IMG/VR virus record: IMGVR_UViG_3300024327_000015
Coordinates: 1 to 42,924 of that record
Source of the DNA: a virus
Strand: one strand, 5' to 3'
DNA length: 42,924 bases
In this document: positions 17,150 to 25,338 of the stretch, in pieces
How the letters are laid out: each line of letters starts with the position of its first letter
Position numbering within the stretch: the stretch's first letter is position 1
Translations under genes and position numbers: made by a program
The notes under the pieces: generated by a model
Database searches by the model: none
Told to the model about the DNA's origin: nothing
The model's input: the letters and a program-made list of their open reading frames with translations, nothing else

Positions 17150-19961
17150 TTTTTATCTCAACTTTTGCACCTAATGTACTTATTGCAATTTTATACACTG
17201 ACGTAGCTGCTTTAGAAACGTCTTGCCATCCGGCCGTCATGCGTTGTTTTACACCCGAGCCCGCCTCAATATCTACTCCTAACTGTTTCATTTGGTAGAC
17301 AAACTCTTTAGTACTTATAGTAAGCTCAGCTAAATGCTGATCAAAGTCTCGTTTAGATAAGTAAATAAAGTTTTTATCGTGGTCTATACGAATAGTAAGT
17401 TGTCTATCAGGGGCCGACTCCATCTTACCATCTCTAAATACAAGTTGCTTATCTAGATTAGTATTCATATAAGTATCTAAAATATCCTCATAATCTTGAT
17501 CATTAATTTTAACTACTTCATCCCTGATAGTAATCATCTCACCAATAATAAATTTATAAATTCTTTCAACATCTATTGTTAAAATATTAGCCTCATTTAC
17601 AATCTCTCCTGCAGTCATAGTCACGGCTACTAAATTTTCATAAAAACGATATGCAGTATCATTACCAAAATCTTCTACAAAACGTTGTTCCCATTTAGCA
17701 AGATTAGCTTTAATCTTAGGTGTATCGCCAAAAGCATAAACTGCTTTTACAAAATCAGGACCGGCCCACCCATAGTCAGAGTTAAATACATCAAAGATTT
17801 CTTTTCCAATACGGGCATCATCCATAAATGCTTTAGGTTTTCGGACTGTAAATTCAATCAACCTAGCCGCCTCTCCATTAGGGTTAGCCCTAAGCTGTTT
17901 TAATTTATCAATCAATGAGTGATTAGAGGTTAGTATTGCTATCACAGATGCAGGTGCTTCTACGTTACGTTCTTGGTTAGTTGATGCTTGCATCCTAAGC
18001 TTTGCTTTTCCTGAAGATACGCCTAAAACAAAATCAGAAATATGATATGCGCTCCTATTGCCTACTTCATCCCACCCTACAGGTAAGCTGTGCAGTGTCA
18101 AAAATCTTTGTTGTAAAGCTAATGGGGTAGTAGTCGTGGCATATACATTTTCCGGTTCTCCCCATATACTAGTCGCCGCTTTCAATGCGCCTGTTTTAGC
18201 TGAACCTGATTCTCCTGTCAAAGAAATAGCAACCCCCGCAGTAGAAGAAAACTCCATTAAGATAGAACCAAAACCACACAGCATAGTAAACATATGCATC
18301 TCTAATCCATGTTGATTAAGCTTTTGTGCCGCAGCTCGCCAGTTTGCATAGGTGCCGCTCTGCGTTAAGAAGGGGGCAATAGTTTGAGCCAGGTTAGAAA
18401 TAGGGGTGTCTTTCTCCGTACCATCCCTTCTTAATTCCTTTCTCCCTAAAACAAACGAACTCTTGTCTTGATTCCAACCCATCTGATCATACATGGTGTC
18501 AAGCTTACCCTTGCGTTGCATATCTGTTGCGTAATCTATAAAATATTTCATAATGTAATCCTCTTGTTGTTTAGATTGATAATAAATTCCCTGACTTGTT
18601 AATATTTTTCTTAGCTCTGTAGGGTCGTATACTGTCTTCATGGGCAAAATAAATTCTAATAGCCCATCATGCGGGTGGTACACATTAACGAGTAAACAGT
18701 TTTTATCTATAGAGCTTTTTAAATGTTTGACTACAAGCATTTCATAGTCGTATATTAGTATCTGATCCTCAAAAGACGCCCCTCCTTTTTTATCGTGTAC
18801 TGTAACAGTCCTGTATACCCCTCCATGATTTTTCCCTATCCAATAGCCTTTATCGTCTAAAGTTTGAGGTAATCTGTTTTTCTCTTTTTTAGGTATTGTA
18901 ATAACCTCACCCTCTATTGCAGCTGCCTCAACCACCTCTGCTTTGATGGGCACCTTACATAACTGCAATGGAGTAGAAATCTTCTTCCAATGAGGACACT
19001 TCGTACAAATGCCAGGGTTGTTATTATCTATGTCTGCACATGTGTGAGGTTTACCTTGAGTGGATAAAGATTTTTCTTCTGTCTCTTCATAGGAGTATCC
19101 CGGATGATCTTTGGATAATATATGAACCCATTTGTCTCGGTCTACAGAGTTTTGAATAAGTGATATAACTCGCCACCACACAGGTTCGGGTGTGCTCTTA
19201 ACATTATCAATATAGTATTTTACTTGAGCACATCCTTGATCATTTTCTTTAACGCTGTTTTTTAATAACACCTCAAACTTGTTTTCAATATTCCCATACT
19301 TTAGTTTCTTTTCTTCTTCAGTAAAACTCTGATGTGTCACTAGCTCTTCAAGCGAAACTTCTTTACTCTCAATGCAACTCATAATACGTTTGAGTTCGTA
19401 TACAGGTGCATCCTTTAGTATCAAGGTAGGTCTGGGAGGTTCTGATTTATAATTGTTTGTGTCAGGGCATCTTAAGATGCGCGCTGAGTCTGCAGTTACA
19501 GAAGGATCAATCTTTAATCCCATACTCATACAAAACTTTTTAAGTCTTTCAGCTAAAGGTTTCCATTCTTCCCCTGTAATCTGATGTTTTAAAAACCAAT
19601 ACACGTGAATGCCATTACCACTATTTACAATAGCAGGCATGGGTAACTGGGTCTTCTCAATAAAATCACCTAGCGCTAGTAGTGCTTCTTTTTGAGATGC
19701 GTATTCTTTATTCTCACCTACATCTAAATCAAGATAAAAAGATTTAATAAATTTAGTACGAGCCGCTTCACGCTTTTGAGTTTCAAAAGTGCCCATAGCA
19801 ATAAAAGTATTGTGGTGTTCTTTGTACTTGTCTATTAAATTGACGGCTTCATCTAGAGTTTGTGCGAATGCTTGATTAAAAAGTTTTGTGTTTGGTTTAT
19901 TATAAGCTATGCAATAAATACCTTCATCGGGTAATGCTTTGCTATAAAATTCGTTTAACAT
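17133..19961 (-). CDS. AEP-type primase / superfamily-3-like helicase fusion (942 aa)
   Basis: I start at ATG 19961 (AAAGG six bases upstream); an in-frame TTG at 19988 would add nine residues. Numbering below is from the TTG. The N-terminal archaeo-eukaryotic primase domain has FYLDLDVG (D87, D89), SGNGIHVYW (123-131) and ADSARILR (D167). Zinc-type residues follow (H315, C317, C328, C331 in GICTKCPHW). The C-terminal half is a DUF927-like ATPase: Walker A GESGSAKT (592-599) and Walker B-like VGWDEVG (D640, E641). It primes and unwinds DNA at the fork for the polymerase at 27213. It is the first large gene downstream of a promoter at 20039-20066. Confidence 0.85.
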   Translation of the reverse strand: MLNEFYSKALPDEGIYCIAYNKPNTKLFNQAFAQTLDEAVNLIDKYKEHHNTFIAMGTFETQKREAARTKFIKSFYLDLDVGENKEYASQKEALLALGDFIEKTQLPMPAIVNSGNGIHVYWFLKHQITGEEWKPLAERLKKFCMSMGLKIDPSVTADSARILRCPDTNNYKSEPPRPTLILKDAPVYELKRIMSCIESKEVSLEELVTHQSFTEEEKKLKYGNIENKFEVLLKNSVKENDQGCAQVKYYIDNVKSTPEPVWWRVISLIQNSVDRDKWVHILSKDHPGYSYEETEEKSLSTQGKPHTCADIDNNNPGICTKCPHWKKISTPLQLCKVPIKAEVVEAAAIEGEVITIPKKEKNRLPQTLDDKGYWIGKNHGGVYRTVTVHDKKGGASFEDQILIYDYEMLVVKHLKSSIDKNCLLVNVYHPHDGLLEFILPMKTVYDPTELRKILTSQGIYYQSKQQEDYIMKYFIDYATDMQRKGKLDTMYDQMGWNQDKSSFVLGRKELRRDGTEKDTPISNLAQTIAPFLTQSGTYANWRAAAQKLNQHGLEMHMFTMLCGFGSILMEFSSTAGVAISLTGESGSAKTGALKAATSIWGEPENVYATTTTPLALQQRFLTLHSLPVGWDEVGNRSAYHISDFVLGVSSGKAKLRMQASTNQERNVEAPASVIAILTSNHSLIDKLKQLRANPNGEAARLIEFTVRKPKAFMDDARIGKEIFDVFNSDYGWAGPDFVKAVYAFGDTPKIKANLAKWEQRFVEDFGNDTAYRFYENLVAVTMTAGEIVNEANILTIDVERIYKFIIGEMITIRDEVVKINDQDYEDILDTYMNTNLDKQLVFRDGKMESAPDRQLTIRIDHDKNFIYLSKRDFDQHLAELTISTKEFVYQMKQLGVDIEAGSGVKQRMTAGWQDVSKAATSVYKIAISTLGAKVEIKNAATQ

Positions 19962-19995
19962 ATTTGCCTTTACTTTTTTAGTCGACAAGACGCCC

Positions 19996-20017
19996 CCACA
20001 CTAATGTGCGGTTTTTT
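19996..20017 (+). terminator. Possible rho-independent terminator for rightward (+) transcription
   Basis: CCCACACTAATGTGCGG can fold as a short stem (CACA/TGTG with loop CTAA, extended by CC/GG around one bulged C) followed on the + strand by six T (20012-20017). It lies in the 67-bp gap between two minus-strand genes, so it could stop late transcripts running past 16952, where there is no terminator. The stem is short. Confidence 0.35.
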
Positions 20018-20038
20018 AAAACCTTCGGAGCGTTATCT

Positions 20039-20066
20039 ATTCTACTCTTATCGGATTAATCTTCAA
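20039..20066 (-). promoter_or_regulatory. Sigma-70-type promoter for the primase/helicase gene
   Basis: On the minus strand TTGAAG (20066-20061) and TAGAAT (20044-20039) are separated by 16 bp, matching TTGACA/TATAAT at 4/6 and 5/6. The -35 lies in the last codons of the upstream HTH gene. A start site near 20030 would give a ~70-nt leader before ATG 19961. Confidence 0.5.
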
Positions 20067-20397
20067 CCCCTAATTTAGGGACTATTTTAGTATTCAAAAA
20101 TTCTTTAGCTAATTTTAAATGCGACAACGGTAGAGTATCTGTATGATTCTCAAACTGATCGTCCCACGCTTCATTAAGTGCTTTTAAAAATTTTTTAATT
20201 TTAATACAGTTCTTATCTCTAATAGGAGATCCTCGGAACCAACTATGAATAGTCATCCGAGACACCTCAAAAACTTTAGCGACTTCAGTGATAGGAAGGT
20301 CTGCATTTACACAGGCCTTCGCTAACTGAACTCCGGGTCTATCTTTGTCAAAAGTATTAAGCTCTATTAAAAACTCTGGGCTATATTTTTTTGGCAT
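20056..20397 (-). CDS. Helix-turn-helix DNA-binding protein (113 aa)
   Basis: Residues ~23-60 form an HTH: GVQLAKACVNADLPITEVAKVFEVSR then MTIHSWFRG as recognition helix, as in Cro/C1 or Fis-like activators. The flanks are charged, and the C-terminal helix KLAKEFLNTKIVPKLG may dimerise. It lies between the SSB and primase genes. Its Shine-Dalgarno GAGGAA is formed by the last codons of the SSB gene, so the two are coupled. A role as repressor or activator of the iteron region or of early promoters is inference. Confidence 0.65.
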   Translation of the reverse strand: MPKKYSPEFLIELNTFDKDRPGVQLAKACVNADLPITEVAKVFEVSRMTIHSWFRGSPIRDKNCIKIKKFLKALNEAWDDQFENHTDTLPLSHLKLAKEFLNTKIVPKLGVED

Positions 20398-20399
20398 AG

Positions 20400-21077
20400 T
20401 TATTCCTCTGCAAACTGTTTAAGAATGTCTGACAAATCGTCAGCGGGTTTCGGCGGTATCTTACCGTCAGATCTAACTACTGGCTCGTCTTCTTTAACGA
20501 CAGGCGCTTCTTCTGTAGCTGTCACCTCTTCAAAAGTTTCTACCGCTTTATGTTCATAGCCGGCAACAACCTCAAAGCCAAAACGATCAGCGCTACCTGA
20601 GCCACCCTCAACGTACTGAATAACTTGAACGGCTCTAAGTCTTAAAGCGACTCCGGCGCCAATCAAAGGGGTGTAGTATGCGGCAACTGAACCATTTACT
20701 TTTAACTCCGAGCCACCCCAAATATTACTGTCTATCATAGGGATACCCTTAGCATCAAAGATAGCTGGCTTGTACGCTGCTTTTGATTTAAACTTAAGTA
20801 TGATGTTACCAGTAGGTTGACCAGCATCATCAAGCTCTTCGGAAAATGGAGGGGGTGCTTTCTTAATTTCAGCCCCCTTCGCTTTCTTAACTTCTTTTTC
20901 ATAGTTCTCAGCATACACTTGATTAATTAATTTTAACGCAGGTAATGCCTCTTCTTTGGCTATAATAAGATTTACTTTATAGTCGCCCTCTTCCGAAAAT
21001 TTAGTATCCGGTTTAGATAACCAAGGGTATTGCGCAACACCTTGAGGTGTTGTAAATGTTACAGGCTGTTGAGCCAT
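20400..21077 (-). CDS. Single-stranded DNA-binding protein, DUF2815/T7 gp2.5-like (225 aa)
   Basis: MAQQPVTFTTPQGVAQYPWL, DTKFSEEGDYKVNL and the OB-fold-type beta pattern (PMIDSNIWGGSELKVNG, GAGVALRLRAVQVIQY) match the DUF2815 phage SSB family. The end is acidic and aromatic (DDLSDILKQFAEE), as in SSBs that recruit polymerase and helicase through their tail. Two ATGs sit six bases apart (21083 and 21077). Only the second is correctly spaced (7 nt) from AAGGAG, so I use it. It stabilises ssDNA at the fork in the replication operon. Confidence 0.8.
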   Translation of the reverse strand: MAQQPVTFTTPQGVAQYPWLSKPDTKFSEEGDYKVNLIIAKEEALPALKLINQVYAENYEKEVKKAKGAEIKKAPPPFSEELDDAGQPTGNIILKFKSKAAYKPAIFDAKGIPMIDSNIWGGSELKVNGSVAAYYTPLIGAGVALRLRAVQVIQYVEGGSGSADRFGFEVVAGYEHKAVETFEEVTATEEAPVVKEDEPVVRSDGKIPPKPADDLSDILKQFAEE

Positions 21078-21088
21078 AGTCATTCTCC

Positions 21089-21493
21089 TTATTTACTAGT
21101 TGGTTTACGTACAGTTATTTTAAACTCTCTCATCGTACTGATACCAGGAGGGAGTCCCTCCTCCTCTCGTGTACTTAGAAACTCCTTAAAGTTTGTCTGA
21201 CTAATGCGTTGCTGTAATAACTCTAAAGCTTGGTTTTCTAATACATAAGTTTTAAAGTTATCCCAATCCCCACATATGTAGTTTTCTTTAAGGGTTTTAA
21301 TAATTGTACCGCTTTCGGTGCGTAATGTTTCTGCACCAATGTCATCACAAGTTTCTAGCATGGCACTCTCCAATCTACTTATCTGATCTTTAAGTTCGCT
21401 ATCTTCTTGCTGATATTTCTTAGCTAACTTATCTCGCTCTAATCTAATAGCCAAATAAGCTTTCACTAAGGAATTTACTTTTACTCCACTCAT
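21089..21493 (-). CDS. Coiled-coil phage replication-cluster protein (134 aa)
   Basis: The N-terminal ~45 residues form a coiled coil (YLAIRLERDKLAKKYQQEDSEL … SRLESAMLE). The C-terminal half is alpha/beta, with NFKEFLSTREEEGLPPGISTM and an Arg-rich end. This architecture recurs next to DUF2815 SSB genes in phages. The gene position suggests a replication or recombination accessory factor. Its start sits in a 21-bp junction (AGAGAGGAGATAGGACTATG plus A) also found before the upstream gene. Confidence 0.55.
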   Translation of the reverse strand: MSGVKVNSLVKAYLAIRLERDKLAKKYQQEDSELKDQISRLESAMLETCDDIGAETLRTESGTIIKTLKENYICGDWDNFKTYVLENQALELLQQRISQTNFKEFLSTREEEGLPPGISTMREFKITVRKPTSK

Positions 21494-21510
21494 AGTCCTA
21501 TCTCCTCTCT
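21490..21510 (-). repeat. Repeated stop/ribosome-site/start junction, copy 1
   Basis: On the minus strand AGAGAGGAGATAGGACTATG followed by A encodes the C-terminal REEIGL-stop of one gene, the ribosome site GAGGAGA and the ATG of the next. An identical 21-bp copy lies at 22092-22112. Confidence 0.95.
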
Positions 21511-22095
21511 ATTAATTTTTGTATTTAATTTAAGTCCCCAATCATCCAATGTATACTTAATGTCATTTAAAGTCTTTCTACCTAGGTTAGGTGCCCTCAA
21601 TAACTCCCTTTCGCTCTTTTGAATTAAGCTACCAATAGTATAAATCTCTACCCCTTTAAGACAATTCGACGTTCTAACATTCATGTTTAAAAAATAAATG
21701 TCATAAGTTACAAGTTGATTCCCGAACGGAGTTGTATCATTATTACCATCTTGTAACTCTTTTTTTAACCCCCTTATCTCTTTGCGTTTTTGTTTCCAAA
21801 CTCTTTGAGCTCGCTGTCGTCGCTCAACTGCTTGTATGATGCAACGAACTCTTGAGCCAGACAAATTATATTTAGCTCCTAGTTTTTTAAGTGTAATTTC
21901 TCCCCTATCATATTCTTCTTTAATCTGCTCATCTCTTTTTACCCCCAATAATTTTTTCTTTTCGCGCGCATCAAGAGATGCTTTTCTTTTTACCCACTGC
22001 GCATGTTTTATTTTCTCAGTTATTGCTTTTGTTTCTTCATAATATTTGTTCTTTAAGTCTGTTCTTTCCCTTTCTAATTTCTCTATTTTATTCAT
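21490..22095 (-). CDS. Sigma-region-4-like HTH fused to an RNA polymerase alpha-CTD (201 aa)
   Basis: Residues 1-50 are a Lys/Glu coiled coil. Residues ~57-95 contain RGEITLKKLGAKYNLSGSRV followed by RCIIQAVERRQR, the pattern of sigma-70 region 4 and related HTHs. Residues ~131-192 match the E. coli alpha-CTD: VRTSNCLKG … TIGSLIQKSERELLRAPNLG then RKTLNDIK. Using the offset of 124, the alpha DNA-contact residues R265, N268, C269, G296 and K298 correspond to R141, N144, C145, G172 and K174, with S299 to T175 and E302 to D178. The sigma-contact residues D259 and E261 are F135 and N137, so not kept. It probably binds UP-like DNA and redirects host RNA polymerase. It is coupled to both neighbours by ATGA overlaps. 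Confidence 0.8.
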   Translation of the reverse strand: MNKIEKLERERTDLKNKYYEETKAITEKIKHAQWVKRKASLDAREKKKLLGVKRDEQIKEEYDRGEITLKKLGAKYNLSGSRVRCIIQAVERRQRAQRVWKQKRKEIRGLKKELQDGNNDTTPFGNQLVTYDIYFLNMNVRTSNCLKGVEIYTIGSLIQKSERELLRAPNLGRKTLNDIKYTLDDWGLKLNTKINREEIGL

Positions 22096-22112
22096 AGTCC
22101 TATCTCCTCTCT
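22092..22112 (-). repeat. Repeated stop/ribosome-site/start junction, copy 2
   Basis: Identical to 21490-21510. It gives the SNF2 helicase the same REEIGL C-terminus as the alpha-CTD fusion protein and starts that protein at 22095. Confidence 0.95.
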
Positions 22113-23660
22113 GTATAAATCAACTAAATTCATATGCCTATCTACTTTACCTTGTAGCATTGCATACATCCTTTTTTCAATGGCCGAACCCTGTAAGTGT
22201 ACTACTGTCATCTTGTTTTTTTGTCCCACTCGATCAATCCGCGCTATACATTGTATGTAGACTTCAACACTCATCACGGGAGACCAAAATACTACGGTGT
22301 CTGCGCGAGTAAGTGTAATGCCATGTGCTACGGTTTGTGGTTGCAAGACCAAGACTCTTGGGTCATCAGCGTTTTGAAACTCTTTAATAATCTGTGTACG
22401 ATTGTGAGCCGATACACTCCCATGAATAATTTTAGTGGTGATGTTATTCGCTTCTAAATGTTGGGCAACTATATCTATGGTGTGTCGGTACGGCACAAAC
22501 ACTATGAGTTTATGCGCTGTCTGTTCTATAGTATCCACAAGCTCTTTAAGTCTAGGTTTAATATCAAACTGCACAACTTGGTGGCCGTCAGTGTATACTG
22601 CTCCACCAGAAATCTGTAACAATTTTGTCATAGCCGCAGCTGCATTTACTGAAGTTATCTCTTGCCCGGCTGCTTCAATGATCATATCTTTCTTCAATTT
22701 CTTGTAGTATCTTTCTACTTGTGGCGTAAGTGGTATCTCTCTTGTTTGATAAGTTACGTCGGGTAAATCAAGACAATCATTTTTAGCGAAACGTATAGCG
22801 GGCTGCAAGGCATTAAACACTAATTCTTGGCTATTCTTTTTGGGCATCCATTTAAACCTAGTAATCTGATTCATAACTTTGTCACGCCACGCTGTTTTAA
22901 ATTTAGGTACACGGTGGGGGCATACGAGTCTGGCTAAACCGAACGCATCTTCTGGAGATTGAGATGCCGGAGTCCCGGTCATCATCCATAAACGAGTCTC
23001 AGGCTTAAGTATTTTAGCTAATGTTTTCCACCGTTTAGTTGTCACAGACTTGTAAGCATTGGCTTCGTCTACCACAACCAAGTCAAAGTTGGCATCCGCT
23101 ATATCCTCTCTAACAATGTTTACCCCATCATAATTAATGATTACAAATTCGTACTGAGTATTACTTATAATAGCGCGACGATCTTCGGCAGAACCGTAAG
23201 CTACCCCGGGAGTTCTGTGTATACAAGTGTTGTATATATCATTCCTCCACGCAGATGTCATGATTGATAGTGGACAAATTACCAAGACTCTTTTAATCTT
23301 GCCTTCATTCATTAAGTAATCAGAAGCCCATAACACACTAGAAGTTTTACCGGTGCCGGCTTCATTAAAACAAAACGCTCTACGGTTTATACTAAAAAAT
23401 TCCGAAGTAACTTTTTGATGATCGAAAGGTTGAAATCTTCCTGACCATTTATAGTCACGAGTAATAGGTGAAGGTGGGAATTTTTTAAAGTTTAATAAAT
23501 CAGATAATAACGTCATCTCATCTAGACCCCATCGAATAACAACGTCAGACATTGTCTCGCCGGTCTCTAAAACTTTAAATTTTTTAATGCGCCCTTGTAT
23601 CGCGGGCACCACTGCGTTTGGCACCATTAACTTAACAGCTACGTTTTCTAGTATTTCCAT
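22092..23660 (-). CDS. SNF2-family DEAD/DEAH-like helicase (522 aa)
   Basis: Motif Q region RFQPFDHQK (75-83), Walker A NEAGTGKTSS (99-108), motif Ia-like VLVICPLSIM, Walker B VVDEAN (196-201), motif III MMTGTP (226-231), then the second RecA fold with KLIVFVPYRHT, motif V VAHGITLTRADTVVFW and motif VI QCIARIDRVGQ. All catalytic motifs are intact. This family remodels DNA or DNA-protein complexes and appears in many phage replication modules in place of a UvsW-like helicase. The first gene of its local cluster, it starts at ATG 23660 with GAGAGGAC upstream, 59 bp after the neighbouring gene. Confidence 0.85.
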   Translation of the reverse strand: MEILENVAVKLMVPNAVVPAIQGRIKKFKVLETGETMSDVVIRWGLDEMTLLSDLLNFKKFPPSPITRDYKWSGRFQPFDHQKVTSEFFSINRRAFCFNEAGTGKTSSVLWASDYLMNEGKIKRVLVICPLSIMTSAWRNDIYNTCIHRTPGVAYGSAEDRRAIISNTQYEFVIINYDGVNIVREDIADANFDLVVVDEANAYKSVTTKRWKTLAKILKPETRLWMMTGTPASQSPEDAFGLARLVCPHRVPKFKTAWRDKVMNQITRFKWMPKKNSQELVFNALQPAIRFAKNDCLDLPDVTYQTREIPLTPQVERYYKKLKKDMIIEAAGQEITSVNAAAAMTKLLQISGGAVYTDGHQVVQFDIKPRLKELVDTIEQTAHKLIVFVPYRHTIDIVAQHLEANNITTKIIHGSVSAHNRTQIIKEFQNADDPRVLVLQPQTVAHGITLTRADTVVFWSPVMSVEVYIQCIARIDRVGQKNKMTVVHLQGSAIEKRMYAMLQGKVDRHMNLVDLYREEIGL

Positions 23661-23719
23661 AATGTCCTCTCATTGAAATAACAGTATGGACGCTATTTAA
23701 ATACAAGTCAAGCTATATT

Positions 23720-24025
23720 TTATTTATTTGCTAGGTATTGTCTGTTTTTTATTGAGCTATCTGAATTTCTTTTGAACGATCGGTTTTTAGATTTTGATTG
23801 AACTGTGTAACCGTCTTTGTTGCTACCACCTTTTGATAGAGGTTTTTTGTGAGCTAAATCTTTACCCTCTCTCTTATCTGCCACACCATTGCCGTTAGCG
23901 TCTTTACCATTCTTATCTACTTTGCGTCTAAGCTTTTGGCGCTCCATACGATTGGGGTGTTCTTCGCGATTCTTTTGCTGCTGATACTCTTTCTTATAAG
24001 GCCTTTTTTTATTTACATACGCCAT
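23720..24025 (-). CDS. Small basic HNH-like nuclease-related protein (101 aa)
   Basis: The very basic N-terminus (NKKRPYKKEYQQQKNREEHPNR) is followed by DANGNGVADKREGKDLAHKK and PLSKGGSNKDGYTVQSKSKN-RSFKR. The D-L-A-H-K … G-G-S-N … N-R-S-F spacing is the His/Asn framework of compact HNH-type proteins. No zinc-binding cysteine is present. It overlaps the neighbouring HNH gene by 17 bp, so the two are co-translated and may act on the same substrate. A nicking or packaging role is possible. Confidence 0.5.
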   Translation of the reverse strand: MAYVNKKRPYKKEYQQQKNREEHPNRMERQKLRRKVDKNGKDANGNGVADKREGKDLAHKKPLSKGGSNKDGYTVQSKSKNRSFKRNSDSSIKNRQYLANK

Positions 24026-24455
24026 GATTAGCTACCTCTTTACACCAAAAAATAAATTCTTCTACTTCCATGTTACCCCGAAAGGAGTTCACGGCTCTAC
24101 AGACTATCTGTATATTATCGTAATTATACTCTTTTCCCGCATGAATTCTATCTATACTTGCATTGGTCTGCATAACTTTTCCTCGCACTCGGATGCACGT
24201 AAGTTCTATTCCAGACAACACACATTTATAATCTTGCCCAGCCACTTTGTATATTAACTGATCAACAGTTAAGGGAGAGTCTTTCTTTTTGGACAGTAAG
24301 TGTTTAAAGTAAGCGGCCCAATCGTTGTTCATCCTTTGGTATCGACGATTAACTTTGTTTACGTCCCGACATTTTTTAGAGCATGTCAAATACTTTGGGT
24401 GAGTAGTAGTAAATTTATCCCCACAAACAACACAGGCAGCCCGTTTTTTATGCAT
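24009..24455 (-). CDS. HNH endonuclease with N-terminal zinc finger (148 aa)
   Basis: C8-x2-C11 and C25-x3-C29 form a zinc finger at the N-terminus. The HNH core follows: YKCVLSGIELT (C78), NASIDRIHAGKEYNYDNIQI (D102, H105, N114) and CRAVNSFRGN (N123), with a short C-terminal helix. It could be a free-standing homing-type nuclease or take part in DNA repair or packaging. It lies tightly between nuclease genes (TAATG with the next gene) rather than inserted in a split gene, so I favour a resident phage function. Confidence 0.7.
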   Translation of the reverse strand: MHKKRAACVVCGDKFTTTHPKYLTCSKKCRDVNKVNRRYQRMNNDWAAYFKHLLSKKKDSPLTVDQLIYKVAGQDYKCVLSGIELTCIRVRGKVMQTNASIDRIHAGKEYNYDNIQIVCRAVNSFRGNMEVEEFIFWCKEVANHGVCK

Positions 24456-25117
24456 TAACGTCTAGGCTTATGGTGTTCGCATGTCTCGACAGGACACCAT
24501 CCGCACAGTGGCGTAGGGTTAGGTACCCATTCATCTTTATCATAAGACATTGTTAGCCGATCTAACGGTTGTTCAAAGGATCTCCAAGCTTTATGTATGC
24601 CGTCTCTAGTATACGACTCTTGAACAAAACTATTTTTCATACAAAATAATAGTCCGGCTTTTATCTTATTAACTTCAGGGAAACAAACAAACGCCATGAG
24701 TGCCATGAGTTTTAATTGTTTAGTGTCTGGGTATCTATTCGACCCCGTCTTGTAATCAATGATAAAAGCTTTGTCACCATCTACAATAACCAAATCGGCT
24801 ATACCTCTTACCCATCTGTTGTCGTCGTCAAAATCACACTGCTCCATCTTTCTAGTTAAGGCCATTTTATATTCGGGGTATTTAACTCCGGGTATAGCCA
24901 CCAACGTGTCTACCATTTTCTTAAAGCGCATATAGTTTTTAGCTAGAGGTTTACCATCTCTGACATAAAGTTCTAGTGCTTCATGCACTTCCTTACCATA
25001 AATAGTTTGAGGCGTATCTACGAATGAATAGTTCTTTAATATTCTTACCTCTTGGTATTTCTTAGGGCAATTAATATATTCTTTTAGGGAGGAAAAACTC
25101 CATGTAAAATCACTCAT
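24455..25117 (-). CDS. PD-(D/E)XK exonuclease, Cas4/RecB-like with Fe-S cysteines (220 aa)
   Basis: FSSLKEYINCPKKY opens with C17. Nuclease residues are H45, D108 (RGIADLVIV), D121-Y-K123 (FIIDYKTG) and Q134 in QLKLMALMAF. C205, C208 and C213 (CGWCPVETC) complete the one-plus-three cysteine set that holds a 4Fe-4S cluster in Cas4 and AddB-type nucleases. All key residues are present. It probably makes 3' or 5' ends for recombination or degrades host DNA during replication. It overlaps both neighbours by a few bases. Confidence 0.8.
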   Translation of the reverse strand: MSDFTWSFSSLKEYINCPKKYQEVRILKNYSFVDTPQTIYGKEVHEALELYVRDGKPLAKNYMRFKKMVDTLVAIPGVKYPEYKMALTRKMEQCDFDDDNRWVRGIADLVIVDGDKAFIIDYKTGSNRYPDTKQLKLMALMAFVCFPEVNKIKAGLLFCMKNSFVQESYTRDGIHKAWRSFEQPLDRLTMSYDKDEWVPNPTPLCGWCPVETCEHHKPRR

Positions 25118-25338
25118 TATCTAACTATCTCCACTTCAGATTGGGTTTCTATCCAAACATGTGCACCACATGATAGTGGTTTGTTTGGGCTATATACTAC
25201 TTTAGAGTCCCCTCTTATAATGACCTCTGAAGCGTAGGTATTGCTCTTGTATGTCTTAACAGTCAATACAGGTTCTTCTGTGCTGTGCTTTCTGTTTGAC
25301 TTTATAACATGTTGATTAACATGGACAATTGTTTTCAA
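25117..25338 (-). CDS. Small conserved-type beta protein (73 aa)
   Basis: The frame begins at TTG 25338, which overlaps the TGA of the preceding small gene (TTGA) with GGGGAC upstream. MKTIVHVNQHVIKSNRKH and SNTYASEVIIRGDSKVVYS then LSCGAHVWIETQSEVEIV is a pattern I recall from many environmental phages, always unannotated. It is beta-rich with one cysteine. The function is unknown. It ends in a TAATG overlap with the nuclease gene. Confidence 0.6.
   Translation of the reverse strand: MKTIVHVNQHVIKSNRKHSTEEPVLTVKTYKSNTYASEVIIRGDSKVVYSPNKPLSCGAHVWIETQSEVEIVR

Noticed and set aside
20056-20397. Lysogeny repressor
   Set aside because: A plain HTH protein inside the replication operon, without integrase or divergent cro-like gene, does not support a lysogeny switch.
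24009-24455. HNH gene as an intron- or intein-borne homing endonuclease
   Set aside because: Neighbouring genes are intact and joined by short overlaps, with no split gene or intron-like flanks.
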